64,000 nucleotides of DNA from Linyphia triangularis. Lineage: Eukaryota > Arthropoda > Arachnida > Araneae > Linyphiidae. The notes under the pieces are model-generated. The model saw only the letters and a list, made by a program, of their open reading frames with translations, did not search any database and was not told the DNA's origin. Positions within the stretch are counted from its first letter, which is position 1. Each line of letters opens with the position of its first letter. The translations under genes and the position numbers were made by a program. The stretch is taken from positions 72,075,589 through 72,139,588 of the forward strand of contig OZ021733.1 in the NCBI GenBank assembly GCA_963978545.1, given 5' to 3'. Positions 1-11,941 of the stretch are shown one piece after another.

Positions 1-589
1 GTATTCCCAAGACGGAGCTATGAAATTTCTACTATAATACATCTGACATTTCTACTTAAAAATCAGTAGACATTCCAAATAGAATTTCTCAATTCACGGT
101 TTTTTCCCTTCGATTCAAAAAACCATTCTTGAATGTATTCTCCCTTGAAATTTAGGCCTTTGTAATTATTTAGGTGTTACGAAGTAGCCTTCATTTTGAT
201 CGTTTTGCCCCATGAAAAAATAAATAAAGAACCAATTAATTTGCATTCGAAACCTAATAAGATTGCAATAAATTTAGCTTCATGGTAACTGGAAAATTTA
301 TGAATATTTCAGGCAAACGCAAACAACACACATAATCGACAATTATTGAATAAATTACAACCTTTAGAAGAAATTATAGCGAATGTCTGCAACGATGATA
401 TTATTTTTACATAAAACGTTTAAGAAATATCAAAGTATTATGTTTTAACAAGTATGAATTTATCCCCTTTAAAAAATGTTACATTCATTGTTATGTTACA
501 TTGCATTAGAAAATTTACATGAATTAAAAAAAAAAAAAAAAAGATTTACGAAATACCACTTTTTTACCCTTACGTTTGTAAAACATATA
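1..589. other. Intergenic AT-rich DNA, no gene seen
   Basis: No open frame of note and no recognisable repeat. It holds an A-run near 527-542. It ends where the dispersed repeat at 590 begins. Confidence 0.6.
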
Positions 590-1305
590 AAACTAGGGAT
601 GTGGAACATCGCACAGCTTTCAATTACACCATAAAAATGACGTTGTTTTGTGTCATTTAACGTTTTCATATTTAATCGTTCATTTAGAAAAAATGGCCAG
701 TTTTGGCGAAATTTTTTGCGATAATTCTTGTATGGATCTTTTAAAAAAAATGATTTTGGCTATATACTTTTCAATAATTATTCTTTCTTGTGAGTAAAAC
801 TGAGAAGAAAAGAGAAAACGGTCTTTGACGAGGTATGCTCAAGGAAAGAGAACTGTGTTACAGACATTCGTTTTTCAACTTTTTACGCAATTAAAGCTTT
901 TTTTATAGGAATTTTTGAGGGGGGGAATGTTTAGAACCCCTTAAAAGGCATTACCGCAGCGATTTTGAACAAAATCGTTTGAGCCGTTTTTTATTAATTA
1001 CTGAAAAACATGATTTTTTTCAATGGCAGCTACCTTATGCGCGATTTTGACGAAAACCTTAATGGTAGGTCCTTATGCCATCACCAACTCGCACACCAAA
1101 TTTGAACATCGTAGATCAATTTGTTCTGGAGTTATACTGACCACGTACACACACACAGAAATTTTTTCTAGATCACTTTTTTGAAATCAGGATGTTCCAA
1201 AACGGGGAGATATGCCAAAAAATCAAAATAATAATAATAATAATAATACCGTATACTATACTTTTATTACTCGATGCATACATAAGGGTAATTGAAAGTA
1301 ATAAG
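590..1305 (+). repeat. Dispersed repeat family R1, copy 1
   Basis: This stretch recurs at about 40315-41070 in the same order and orientation. Shared blocks are ATGTGGAACATCGCACA-like DNA at the start, AAAATGGCCAGTTT, a conserved core near 945-1195 (GATTTTGAACAAAATCGTTT, then AAAACCTTAATGGTAGGTCC), and a closing hairpin-like stretch near 1255-1305 made from TTTTATTAC and a later GTAATTGAAAGT. Seen directly: two collinear copies with small indels. No coding frame crosses both copies. The class is unknown: a non-autonomous DNA element with a terminal hairpin is possible, but target duplications were not found. Confidence 0.65.
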
Positions 1306-2760
1306 AAAAAAAGTATTTTATCAATATCAGATGAAACCAGAACTAGGATATCTGTCCCCTGATCGCTGACGCTCGACAACCCCCTAACAATATAGCACCT
1401 TTATTCCAGTCAACTTTTGAAATCCTGACAAAATTTATCCGAACACCTTAGTACCACTTGGACGCATTTTTTGTCTGCCGAAAAGGGTAGATGGGAAAAT
1501 TCCATAATACCATTTCTTTCAAACTTTTCAATTCTCACTCTATACACAGTGGAATAGTAAGTATAAATAGTGTTCAGCTCTATACAAAGTTTCTCAAAAA
1601 TGCGCAGATGTACTTAATTGACATCTTCCAACTGAAATAGTAGGATTGTAACTTTTTTTAGTAAAAATCATCATATTTTTGAAATTATACAGATTTATAA
1701 TACCATCTTCTTTTTTAAAAAAATAAAACTATGTCTCACAGATTTTACTAAGCGACACATATCCTCCCAGCAAAAACAAAAATCAATTGAAATCGATCTA
1801 ATGAGCAGATATTAACATATCAAAATGCATGGTCTGAAAATCGCAAACAAAACAAATCCTGTTAGAAGCTGTCATTCGGTTTGTCAAAAATACTTGCCGT
1901 AGTAGAGGCATGTTCGATAAAGCAATGTTGAAAAATATTGTAATCAAACCAATTAGTAAAATATTTTTCTTCACATTTTTAGAACTTTCTGGCTCATCTA
2001 CAGTTTAAGACCTTTTAAACATTTTGATCGTAAAGAGGAGTGACTCTTAATAAAATAAGTCTTACCCATTAAATATATAGATGTATGAATTTTATATTTG
2101 TTAATTTCCGATCTTAATTGGACTACGTGAGAGGTTGCCCCATTTTCAACTTTGTTTATGAATTATGTTAAATTAATTTCGTTTCTGATTGAGATACTTT
2201 ACTTATTTTTTTAACATCTTGTTGAACACAACACATGAAATCCAAGTAGTTTTCGAGAAATTGTAGACTAATACCGTTTTGAAACATGCGTCCATTAAAT
2301 ACCCATGCTTTAATTCTGAATCTTAAAAATACACTACTCAATATCGAGATCTGCACCACGCTCTAAGGGTTTTTCATTAAAATGAACTAGAAACTAAACG
2401 AAGTATTCTAGATCGAATGAAAAGATAAAATAGAGGAGTTAGCATAAACATTTTCAAGTTTAAAGTTCAATTTATTTAGTAAACAGCCCCTCCCCCCCCC
2501 CCCAAAAAAAAAAGATGAACTAGACATGTAAGAAACCATAAATCAATTATTTTGGTATGAACTGGAATGTTCTGCGGGCTTTAGAACGAAGGAATTTGGA
2601 ATGACACTTGGAATAATACTACTTTCAATAGTTCTAAAAAATTCCAGAAAGTTGTCATGAAAGAGATATTTATAAAAGCTTTGTTTATAGCAATGTCTTA
2701 GGAAATTAACAATTTTCTATTTGATATGTGGGATATAAGTCTCTACATTGTTTATATCTT
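1306..2760. other. Intergenic DNA, no gene seen
   Basis: AT-rich, with no supported gene. It contains a homopolymer tract of C followed by A near 2488-2513. Short open frames here have no recognisable domain. Confidence 0.5.
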
Positions 2761-3975
2761 AACACTTTGAGACCCGCCATAACTCGCTCTGAGGAAGTCA
2801 CCCTGCAGGTCCAGTGGAAAGATAATTCAGACTGTGGTGATTCGTCTCACCAGCAGTTGCTTGCTGGTAGTGAAGATGTCACAATAGTCCTTTAACAATA
2901 GGTTTTTATGATGCATGGGAACCCAGGGGATACAACATGCCACTAATGACTAATGATGGGCTAAGTTACAACACCTGGGGATTTTTGTGTACACGCATCT
3001 TGTCAAGTACTTAGCAGTGACGTTTCTTTCATTTATGAGAGGCCGACTTAATGAGTGGATGATTCAACACAAAATACTATTGTAGGTTATAAAATTTGTC
3101 CATGATGGATGATTTATAAAATTATCACCCAAAAGAAATCTCGGTACGTTAGGTAACGCGGGACTTAACATTTCGAATGCCTAATTTCATGCTTACCGAA
3201 AAATTGTTTGAAAACCGTTTAATACGCAATTCATGATTTATGCTGTTACAATTTCTTATTAAGAAACAATGTTTTGTTTGTGTGCTGCGCGTAAATTTAT
3301 TTCCTTAGAGTTTAATTCTCTGTGGTCATTAGTAAGTTCTTTTTATCAATCCAGCTTTTAATATTTGCACCTTTATTTCATAATTATGATTGCTGCTCTT
3401 AACTGTTTATTATATAAAAAAAATTAAAAAGTATCTTTTATGTAAGGATTATTTATTTTTAAATATATTACCTTACTTTTACATTTAAAGTGACGAAAAA
3501 AGTTTTTTTTTTATCAAAATTTTCAGGATTAATATTTCAGAATTTTTAATTTAATTAATTCTTCTGAATATTTTTTAATTCTTGCAAGTGTTCATACTTT
3601 ACAAATTCAGAGATCGGTTTAAGAACTTTTTTTTTATTTTTCCACTTTTTTCCATTTTTATTTTATTATATAAATATAAAGCAAAGAAGGTTTGTTAATA
3701 GTTATAGTATAATGAAGTATATTATGTTTTGACCATCTAAATGATTTTGTATTTGTTTAAATGCCATCTTAACATTTTAAATCCCTGGCCGACCTAACCC
3801 GCCTTGTAGAAAAATTTCCAGCTAGACGCCTTCTGGTCGGATCGTGGAGTGTAGGGATATTTCAAAGTATGATGAGTAGCCCCCAGTCGCCCCCTTACTG
3901 AAGCATGAAGATCCTTCACAATAGGCTTTTGTGGTGCATGGAGCGGGCTAATGATGGGTTTAGAGTTCAAACTGC
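2761..3975. repeat. Pair of weakly similar segments
   Basis: The segments at about 2855-2960 and 3895-3965 share the order TGAAGAT, ACAATAGGNTTTT, a GTGCATGGA-like block and CTAATGATGGG. The spacers differ. The likeness suggests two old copies of one dispersed repeat. No element ends were found. Confidence 0.35.
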
Positions 3976-5526
3976 CCCACTCTTTTGAAACTGAGTTAAA
4001 TGATTAGATAATAGTTATAATAATTTTTAACTTTTTGCAAATGAAAGATGAGTATAAATATTTTGATTTAAAGCAGTTTTTTGTGCTATATTGAATTTAA
4101 ATGTTTGTAAATAATGATTGTTTTTCTTTTATTTTTCATATTTAAAAATGTTATACACAAATTTTGTTACTCTTCAGATGCAATTTTTGCAAGCATCATT
4201 CACAATATAAGGGTTAATAAAATTCAATAAATATGAAACTGTAAATATTACTCCAAAATGTAAAAAACCTCACTGATAGAACACGCAATGTCTTGGTAAA
4301 AAGTTACATCCTACTGGTAATATTTAGAAAGCGTTTAATAGTATTGATCGGATAGGCCTCATATCTAAAGCATTAGATTTTTTTAACCGAAATACTTCTT
4401 AGTAGTAATTTTTTTCGATAATATTCTAAAATGTAATACTTTTCACTTAAATTTTACTTTTAATTTGTTATATTACATCCTAGTTTTATGTATACGTATT
4501 ATTCATTTCCAACTTTAAATTCCAAATAAGTGCACCAAAATTAAAAAAAGTAACGCCAATCCTTAGGAGCATATTATATTTGTTATTCAAATTGTAGTAA
4601 AATAGAAACACGCGGGCAATTTAGCATAACAACTCTCATTAAATAAAATTTCTTAATAGTAATAAAATCTGTGACGCGATACAACTCCTACTAATAAATC
4701 AATATATCCAAAAGATTCTAACTATAGACTCCTTGTATTATATAACATTTCCCTGCATATGTTTCTATTACATATACATCGCTCATAAGAAAAAGTACCA
4801 ATTCTATAAACATTCTTTTGCCCTACTAAAGTATTAGGCTTATGACAATTGAAAACGCAATACATCTATCCATTTCTAAGTATAATATCAAACATGTTAA
4901 TTTGATTTTCCATGTAAATATGTTGCACATGGAAACCGTATACACACGTTTTGACAACATAATCTTATTTAGTTGAGTAGGTAAAAACCGGGTGACTTTT
5001 CCGAGTTTAATTTGTAACCGAGGGACCGTTTTGTCACCTAATGAAGAGACCTTATAAAGTGCTTTCAAGAACAATCACGCCATAACTTTTTTTTTTAATT
5101 AGATACAAGAACTTTCTTTTAAAATATAGGGAAACTTCTCCAAATGAACCAATATTATTTTAAACCGAATATTTTAGTGGCTGAAAAATAGGCAGCAAAT
5201 AGAAATATATATAAACATTGGAAATAAATTACATTTTGATAGCAAAATGTAATATAAATATGTAAAATTTAAGTTGATTTTTCTTCAAAACTAAAGGAAG
5301 AAAATTAATACAATATAGAAATAAAATCGAAGGTAAACTGAAAAATGCAATGAAATGATTAATTGACAACTTCAACATGTTCCACTTCATAACGAATCAA
5401 AATCATGAATGGCAGTCGACCTCATTAATTTTTAAAGTTTATAAAATATATTGTTTTGAAATATCTGTTAACACATTTTTCGGTCTGATGGGATTTTTCC
5501 CGTTGGTAGGGATTTCTTTTGGTTGA
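3976..5526. other. Intergenic DNA, no gene seen
   Basis: AT-rich. An 82-codon minus-strand open frame (4826-5074) has no recognisable domain and no splice or promoter context, so it is not called a gene. Nothing else is supported here. Confidence 0.5.
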
Positions 5527-5640
5527 TAGGCATTTTGGCCTTTCGGGATTATGGCTTGTCGGGATTTTGTCCTATTCGGGATTTTGGCTTGTCGGGATTT
5601 CGTCCTATTCGGGATTTTGGTCGTTCGGAATTCCGTCCCA
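5527..5640 (+). repeat. Short tandem repeat, TCGGGATTT units
   Basis: Imperfect tandem copies of a unit reading roughly GGCTTGTCGGGATTT then CGTCCTATTCGGGATTTT. Phase differences between copies leave both strands open, so the repeat makes short repetitive open frames. These are best read as by-products of the repeat, not proteins. Confidence 0.6.
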
Positions 5641-6415
5641 TAAACGAGAAGAACATGTATCGTTGGTATAAGAACTATATTCAATATATTTTGGACATGC
5701 AACTCCAAAAAGTGGCTCTGGACGAAACTAGTATCATTATTACAAGACATTATGTTGTGAACCATAAGGGAGAGTAAATTATCATTACAAATTCAGCTAT
5801 TTGTTTCAACTGCGAGGTTAGAGCAAGTGATACAATATATAAAAATGAAATTTGATTTGCCATTTTCAGTTATCTAAATGGGAATTTTTCCAGGGTTCCT
5901 AATTGCTACACCTTGGGCACATTTGCTTGTTAGTACAATCTGACATGATATATTTTCCAATATTTCTGGTCGATGTTCAACTTTTTGAAATCAACTTCTG
6001 GAAAAACACTGTCCTTGTTATTCAACAACTGATAAATCTCGACAGCTTGTTAAACGTTTCCTATTGGACATTAAAAGAAGTATGTCAAGAAATTGGATCA
6101 TCGAGGGCAATCGTAACTTTTCAAAGAGGCAATTCATTTAAATGAAGTAAACAAACAACTGCTCGTACTGGTTATTTTAAAGTATTTTCGAATAATAAAA
6201 TTGATCAATTAGAGACATCAGTATTTCATGCAGTACCATCATATTCAAGACCTTGAATAGTTTTCTCATCAATGCAGCTTTCTTTCATAAATTGTAATGA
6301 TGATACTACGTTTCATCCATAGCCACTATCTGGAGTTGAGGGTATAAAATATGTTGAATATAGTTCTTATACCATACCAAAGATACATGTTCTTCTCGTT
6401 TATTTATGCGACCAC
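5641..6415. mobile_element. Relic with facing inverted copies (fold-back)
   Basis: DNA at about 5643-5745 is repeated in inverted orientation at about 6290-6405. Both copies contain GAGAAGAACATGTATC and a TAAGAACTATATTCAA block. The arms are about 100-120 bp and clearly diverged. Between them is AT-rich DNA with a short plus-strand open frame (5903-6145) of unknown nature. The layout fits a decayed fold-back transposon, but no terminal repeats or target duplication were identified. Confidence 0.5.
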
Positions 6416-6439
6416 ATTTACTACTTACAATTTCTATAC

Positions 6440-6694
6440 TTATTGCTTCATCTTTTCGATTATATAAATAATGTGGAAAATAGTTGAACCTTGATGGTAT
6501 TTTACCCTTTCACGAAAAACATTCGATTTATCTATTACCACTGCCTGATTTTCTAGAGTTACAACATTTAAATCCTTCAAAAGAGATTCTTTTCCAATAG
6601 AAATGGCTCTACGGTCACATTCTCTAGAAAAAGATAGTAGATTTTCTGGCAGCCCTTGTTTCACTGAAATACCTTTTTCAACCTTCTGCCACAA
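6440..6694 (-). pseudogene. Unrecognised open-frame relic beside the inverted repeat
   Basis: An 84-codon minus-strand frame with protein-like composition (for example CDRRAISIGKESLLKDLN). It lies directly next to the inverted-repeat relic at 5641-6415, so it may be a leftover of that element's coding region. I do not recognise the family and assign no function. No splice sites or flanking exons were found. Confidence 0.3.
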
Positions 6695-6699
6695 CCAAC

Positions 6700-8136
6700 T
6701 TTCTGGCTTTTCCCTGATAGAAGAATTTTATTATGAAGTACACTTTCATCACTCGAATTCTGTGACATTGAATTATTTTCAACAACGTTACCTTCATGTC
6801 TCAAAACGTAAGGTCGTACATAAGTGACATGACTTAACATTTGAGTTTAGTAAACTCTATTTCCTAAAATGATATTCCCGATATTTCAAAATGCTGTATT
6901 ACTATACCTAGACTATAAATAAAATAATTGAAACTAATCAAAAGAATGGATTGAAAAATATCGGTATTCTGTAAAAAAAAAAATAATAAAAAAATATGGT
7001 TTTTATGTAGGTTCCCGGAGACATAAATGTTAAATGGCAGATATAATTTTTGTTTTACTGTTAATTAATATTCTAAACTTTACATTTTTATTCTTGAAAA
7101 TAAAAATTTGCTTTAAATTTATGTTTTTTTTGTTGTTTTTTTTTAAATTAAAAATCTTCGTGTTTGTCAAAAAACATCAAACTTAAGGTACATTCCGGGT
7201 GACCTACATATTTTTCAATTGAAGTAAAAATTTTGTTGGTAAAGATGGGAGCATAGTGGTAATTTTTTATCCATTTGAAATTTTGAATTTCCAAAAAAAG
7301 TGAAAAATTTGAAAAATACTAATAAAAATTTGTAACATTCTGCGTGTCAAATGTCAAATTAGAAGATCAAAACTACTTATATTGAAAATTTCAGAGCTCT
7401 ACGCCTATTTGAAGTAACCTTCTGTAGAGGGACAGATACACAGACTCTTTGTTTTATTATTATAGTTAAGTCGTAAGTTTTAATTTTCTAAAATTGTATT
7501 GGAATTGGAATTATTTGATTTGCGAAAATAATTTTCTATGAATTGCAAATTTAGTGAGCTAATCAGTTTCATTTGTAAAATAAAAATGCAATTGGTACTA
7601 GTTGAAGTAATCTATTATTTTCGCTCTCATTAATGTTACTTCAAAGGTTATTTATCTTTTAAAAATAATTGTAATTTGTTAAAGATCTAAAAAAAAAATC
7701 TATAAATCTTGCTTTATCAGTTGAAATATAAGTCATTATCTCTATAATCATGTGGAGAAAATTAGCGAGGATGAAATAGTGGTGTAGTGGAGGGGTACTT
7801 TTTTTAGAAAGAGGAACGGCGTTCCCTCTCTTAAAGAGTTAGCAAATAATTTTTTTTTTAACTAAACAAAGGAATCAAATAAATAAAAGAAAATGTTCCT
7901 CCGTGAAAGCTAATTCTCGATCCACTATGTCAGAGCTGAACGAGAAGTATTTGCAACACCCTTAAAAGAGGCACGGCAATCAGTATTTCGCCATATCTTA
8001 TCCACCTACAATCCAACACATGCATCAGATTCCCTCTTTATCAATGATATTTAGTATTAGTCGATGAATTCCAGACATCTATGGTTCTTCCTGAATACAG
8101 AACAAAACTACTACACGCAACTTCACGCCAACTCTC
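6700..8136. other. Intergenic DNA, no gene seen
   Basis: AT-rich with several A and T runs. No domain-bearing frame and no clear repeat ends. Confidence 0.5.
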
Positions 8137-8660
8137 TACTGACGGTAATCAAAATAATGGAAACATCGGTGAATTAAAGTGACTTTTAAGAATGTGCTTC
8201 GTAAGCATTAAAATATAATCATAGATACGAGGATTTTTTTAATGTAAAAGAGAAGGTGTATAAGTCTTGTTTTTTTTCTTCAAAAACGTAAAATGTCAGG
8301 CTTTATAGACGTTCAAAGAGGCCAAATTGTAGGAGCCCGACTAGCTGGAACTAATGTGACTGAAATATCCCAGATTTTCAGCCATTCTAGAGGTAAGTTG
8401 TCTAAACTCATGTGACAAGACAAGCTCGGTAAAGTAAAATAGAAGAAGAATCTATGTGTAAAAAAGACCAGATTGTGATGTCTAAAAAGAAATGAAGAAT
8501 GGTACAATATTCCTCTAAGCACTATTCAGCACTTGTATGATTCGATTCCCAGGCAAATTATCCAAGCTGTATTACATGCCAAAGGCAGTCGTACACCATA
8601 TTACTAAAGGATTCCTTATAAATATAGGGTGTTTCCATTATTTTGATAACCACCTGTGTA
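8137..8660 (+). mobile_element. Internally deleted Tc1-like element, copy A
   Basis: Two pieces of a Tc1-like transposase remain in one orientation. From about 8294 comes the N-terminal helix-turn-helix start (MSGFIDVQRGQIVGARLAG). From about 8500 comes the extreme C-terminal region (SIPRQIIQAV-like, then HAKGS). The DDE catalytic core between them is gone. The ends match as inverted repeats: ATCAAAATAATGGAAACA near 8148 and its complement near 8627-8650. The same deletion junction occurs in copy B at 47514-48594. This is therefore a non-autonomous deletion derivative that was itself mobilised. It cannot encode an active enzyme. Confidence 0.75.
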
Positions 8661-9196
8661 TTTTTAGACAGTGGTCTGACAAATACAGTTCTGTGTGCCT
8701 TTTTCTTGTCGAATATTTCATCTTTTCCAATTATAGAAAAACACTAACTATTTGTGAACAGAAGCCATACCAAAGAAATTAATGCACTCATTGATTCTGA
8801 TAAAAACTGCCTTGTCGTTGAGATTAATGATGTAAGGTAAGTATTAGAGATGTTGATATTTTATATTAGGGATTAGGGTATTTGGAGATCACGAAATTAT
8901 GCAATTTTTTATGCTTTCCAGATATCAGGAAAGCCAAACTGTTACGTTATTTAAACGTAATATTTATTCAACAGAACAGTGATTTTTTTTTCACTCAATC
9001 TATAAAAATAATGAATATGGGTGATATCAGGAAAGCGAAGTGCATTCTCTAGCTGCTGACATTTTTTGAAAAGCGGCAAAAATTCACAGAAAATATATAT
9101 GCGAGCTGTTTAATAATAGATTTTAAAATGATCATTTAGAATATAAGAGAAATAGTTTTGAAAGATCAAGATTTAAAAAAAAAAAAAAAAAAGTTG
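8661..9196. other. Intergenic DNA up to the gypsy insertion
   Basis: No gene seen. It ends in a long A-run near 9174-9192, just before the target duplication of the gypsy element. Confidence 0.5.
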
Positions 9197-9201
9197 CATT
9201 G

Positions 9202-9336
9202 TGTAGCGTTACCCCTTCATTGTAACCGTCATTATATACTTAACTGTAACCGTAATACATAAATAGTTGAATAAACAATCTTCATACTAGAAAGACGTCT
9301 CGGTTGCCCTCTCCCTATTTAACGCAGAACGCTACA
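9202..9336 (+). repeat. 5' LTR of the gypsy element
   Basis: 135 bp, beginning TGTAGCGTTACCCC and ending GAACGCTACA. It matches 20001-20135 with 6 visible substitutions and no gap. The preceding CATTG (9197-9201) is the left target duplication. Confidence 0.93.
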
Positions 9337-9350
9337 TGGTGTCAGAAATT
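9337..9350 (+). promoter_or_regulatory. Primer-binding site of the gypsy element
   Basis: TGGTGTCAGAA directly follows the 5' LTR. A start of TGG pairs with a tRNA 3' CCA. The exact tRNA was not determined. Confidence 0.65.
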
Positions 9351-9419
9351 TTAAGATTTTATTTTTAAGATGCCGGACCCAGTAACCGAAAACCATTTTG
9401 GACTAAATGTAAAACCGCC

Positions 9420-9616
9420 TGTTGCGAAACACAACTCAACTCAACTTTGTAAGAAAGTTTCGGTTCTTGTTTGATTCTTAAAGTTTTGGTTCGTGTATGT
9501 AAAATTTGTCATTCGTTAAGTGATTGCGTAGTAAATGGAATGTTCTTTCTTTGAATCAGCGTGTCTGTTTATTTGCTTATCTTATCCATAATATGAATCT
9601 TGCTCTGTTTGTAAAA
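9420..9616 (+). repeat. 5' LTR of the BEL/Pao element
   Basis: 197 bp, TGTTGCGAAACAC to TTTGTAAAA. It differs from 15824-16020 at four positions. The right end is fixed by where the two copies diverge: TAGTGGCG follows here and CCGCC follows there. A primer-binding-type TGGCGTCCGTGACAG follows at about 9619. Confidence 0.9.
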
Positions 9617-9641
9617 TAGTGGCGTCCGTGACAGTGAAAGT

Positions 9642-11941
9642 ATGGAAAAAGTGAAGGCAATCAGAAAGGCTCTACGCACGGCTTTTACCGTGTGTGCGGA
9701 TACGAATCACGATGAATTGAACAATGAACAATCACTCTCGGATCTGCAAGCTCTGCAAAACAAGCTTCGGGATAAATTTGATCGTTTGTGTGCCGCCCAG
9801 GAAGAGGTATCCAGTGCCCTTCTGAGTGATGAAGCGTTGGCGATCACATATGAAGGGGATTTTGTGACAGTGGAGGAATATAGGGACAGGTATTTGACTG
9901 TGTCTGCTATGTTGGAAACGGCGATAGCCAATTTGTCCACCATTGTACCTGCATCGGAGTACGCTGAATCTACAGGAGGAAAACGTCGCTTCAAGGTACC
10001 GCGATTAGAATTGAAACGTTTCAGCTGAGATCCCAAAGAGTTTTTGGCCTTTTGGGCACAATTTGTCAAAATCCATGAAGATGAGGACATTGTTGAGGAG
10101 GATAAATTCCAATATTTGTTGCAGTGTGTTGTTCCTGCTTCAAAAGCTGCAAAACTGGTTGAGAGTTTCCCACCAACCAGGGAAAATTATTCTAAAGTGA
10201 TTAAACAGCTTACTGAACGATTTGGCCGTGAAGACCTACTCGTCCAAATATACGTTAGAGACTTGCTAAGCATAGTGATGAAAAATGCATTGGGAAAATG
10301 CAAAATTGACTTATGCGAACTCTACGACCTTCTAGAAGGCAAGTTAATAGCTTTGGAAAGCCTAGGGAGAGCAGAAGAAAAATTTGCGGATTTTCTAGAA
10401 CCACTTGTGGAGTCGTGTTTGCCCGAAACAGTACTACGTGCATGGGAAAGGAGCCGCTCCTTGGATGAGCCATCCCTCAGTTCTACTGATGATGATTCCC
10501 CCCGGCTTTCCAGTGTGCGTTCCTTGGAGAATCTCATGTTCTTTCTTCGTGGAGAAGTTCAGAGCGAAGAAATGATATTACTCGCTCGCTCTGGACTTGG
10601 TGATCCGCAGAAGAGTATTTTGGAAAGAAAAAATAGTAGTATTTTGCAAATGAATCCCACAAGTGCAGTGTTGATAAATTCAGGTAAGGAAGAGGGGTCC
10701 GGCAAAATTCAGTGTATATTTTGTAGTAAACATCACTTAAGTTCTGAATGTTTTTTAGCTCGCAAAATGTCTTACAATGATAGAAAGAGTATTATTATGA
10801 AAAAAAGAGCTTGTTTTAAATGTTTAGGTTTTGGCCACATGAGTCGTAATTGCAGACGCACAGTAAAATGTCTACAGTGTGAAAAGGGTCATTATATTTT
10901 AATGTGCCCTCAGCGTGACGATACACCTTCGAACTGTAGTACTACTGCGGAACCAGAAATTAGTAATGTTCTGACCAATCAATCTGTGTCAGAAAATATT
11001 TATTTACAAACCATAGCTCTTAAAATTAATGGTAATGGTCGTGAACAGATTGTCCGCGGGATGTTAGATACAGGGTCACAAAAATCCTACTTAACTACTA
11101 GAGTTATTAAAAATTTGCAATTGCGACCAAAGTCAAAACAAATCATAGTACACGGTTTGTTTGGGGGGGGGGGGGAGAGAAAGTAAACCCCGTGAACATT
11201 TTGTATATAAAATTGGAATACAAGGCTTGAGTAATAATTTTAAGTGTTCAATCGAAGTACTTTCCGAAATTAAAATTTGTGGGGTTGTTCCTAAAGTGAA
11301 TTACTTATCAGCACTAGTCGAAATAAAGGAAAAGGTTATTGAGATATCAGATTTACTTATACCTGATCATGAAGTAGATTTACTTCTGGGGGCTGATGTG
11401 ATCAGTTCAATTTTAACAGGGAAATGTACTGATTTGAATTCTGGACTGATTGTTGTAGATACAAAATTGGGATGTACAGTTATGTGTAAAGTCACAAATG
11501 GAATTTGTGAGGAACACAAAGTCATATCATTACCTGCTTTATATGAAAATAAATTGAATTCTAATGTTTTAACTTTGTTGACATTGCATTCGTGTGCTTT
11601 AAATATTAAAGAGTTATGGGATCTTGAAACGTTGGGAATTCGGGACCCGATGGGAAATAATGGAAGCAAATGGCTAGTGGACTCAATAAATCAGTTTGAA
11701 AACGATTTAAAAATACTTCCAGATGGAAGATATGAATTGCTTTTACCTTTTAAGGGAGGTTTTGAAGTACCTAGTAATAAATCTTTAACTGTTAAAAGGC
11801 ATAGACGAATGTGTCAAAATGGGGTTAATGACAATTATTGGGAAGAATATTGCGCTGTTTTCAAGGAATGGGAAAAGTTAAATATTACCCAAAGAGTTCC
11901 AGATGTGAAGTTAGATAGAGAAGCCCATTACTTATCACATA
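9642..11941 (+). pseudogene. BEL/Pao gag-protease region, broken
   Basis: The start ATG at 9642 lies 25 bp after the LTR, just past the primer-binding site. The frame encodes a BEL/Pao gag (the DUF1759-type region, with PRLELKRFS then WAQFVKIHEDEDI). Two zinc knuckles follow near 10805-10910 (CFKCLGFGH, then CLQCEKGH). A retropepsin-like protease follows with the catalytic DTGS near 11068. Breaks: an in-frame TGA at 10026-10028, where relatives appear to have glycine, and a frameshift in a run of 12 G at about 11164-11175. After the shift the frame stays open until a hAT MITE cuts it at 11942. The G-run shift could be a sequencing or assembly error; the TGA looks real. Not expected to yield working particles. 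Confidence 0.85.

Noticed and set aside
590..1305. R1 as a Helitron
   Set aside because: The terminal hairpin is suggestive, but the required fixed 3' end and A/T insertion site could not be shown from two copies.
4826..5074. 82-codon minus-strand open frame as a small gene
   Set aside because: No domain, no start context, no splice signals, and AT-rich surroundings; likely chance.
5439..5777. Repetitive open frames on both strands as a repeat protein
   Set aside because: They arise from the short TCGGGATTT tandem repeat, and both strands are open for the same reason.
11164..11175. Programmed frameshift between BEL gag and pol at the G-run
   Set aside because: The shift lies inside the protease region, not at a gag-pol boundary, and a 12-base homopolymer points to a mutation or sequencing error.
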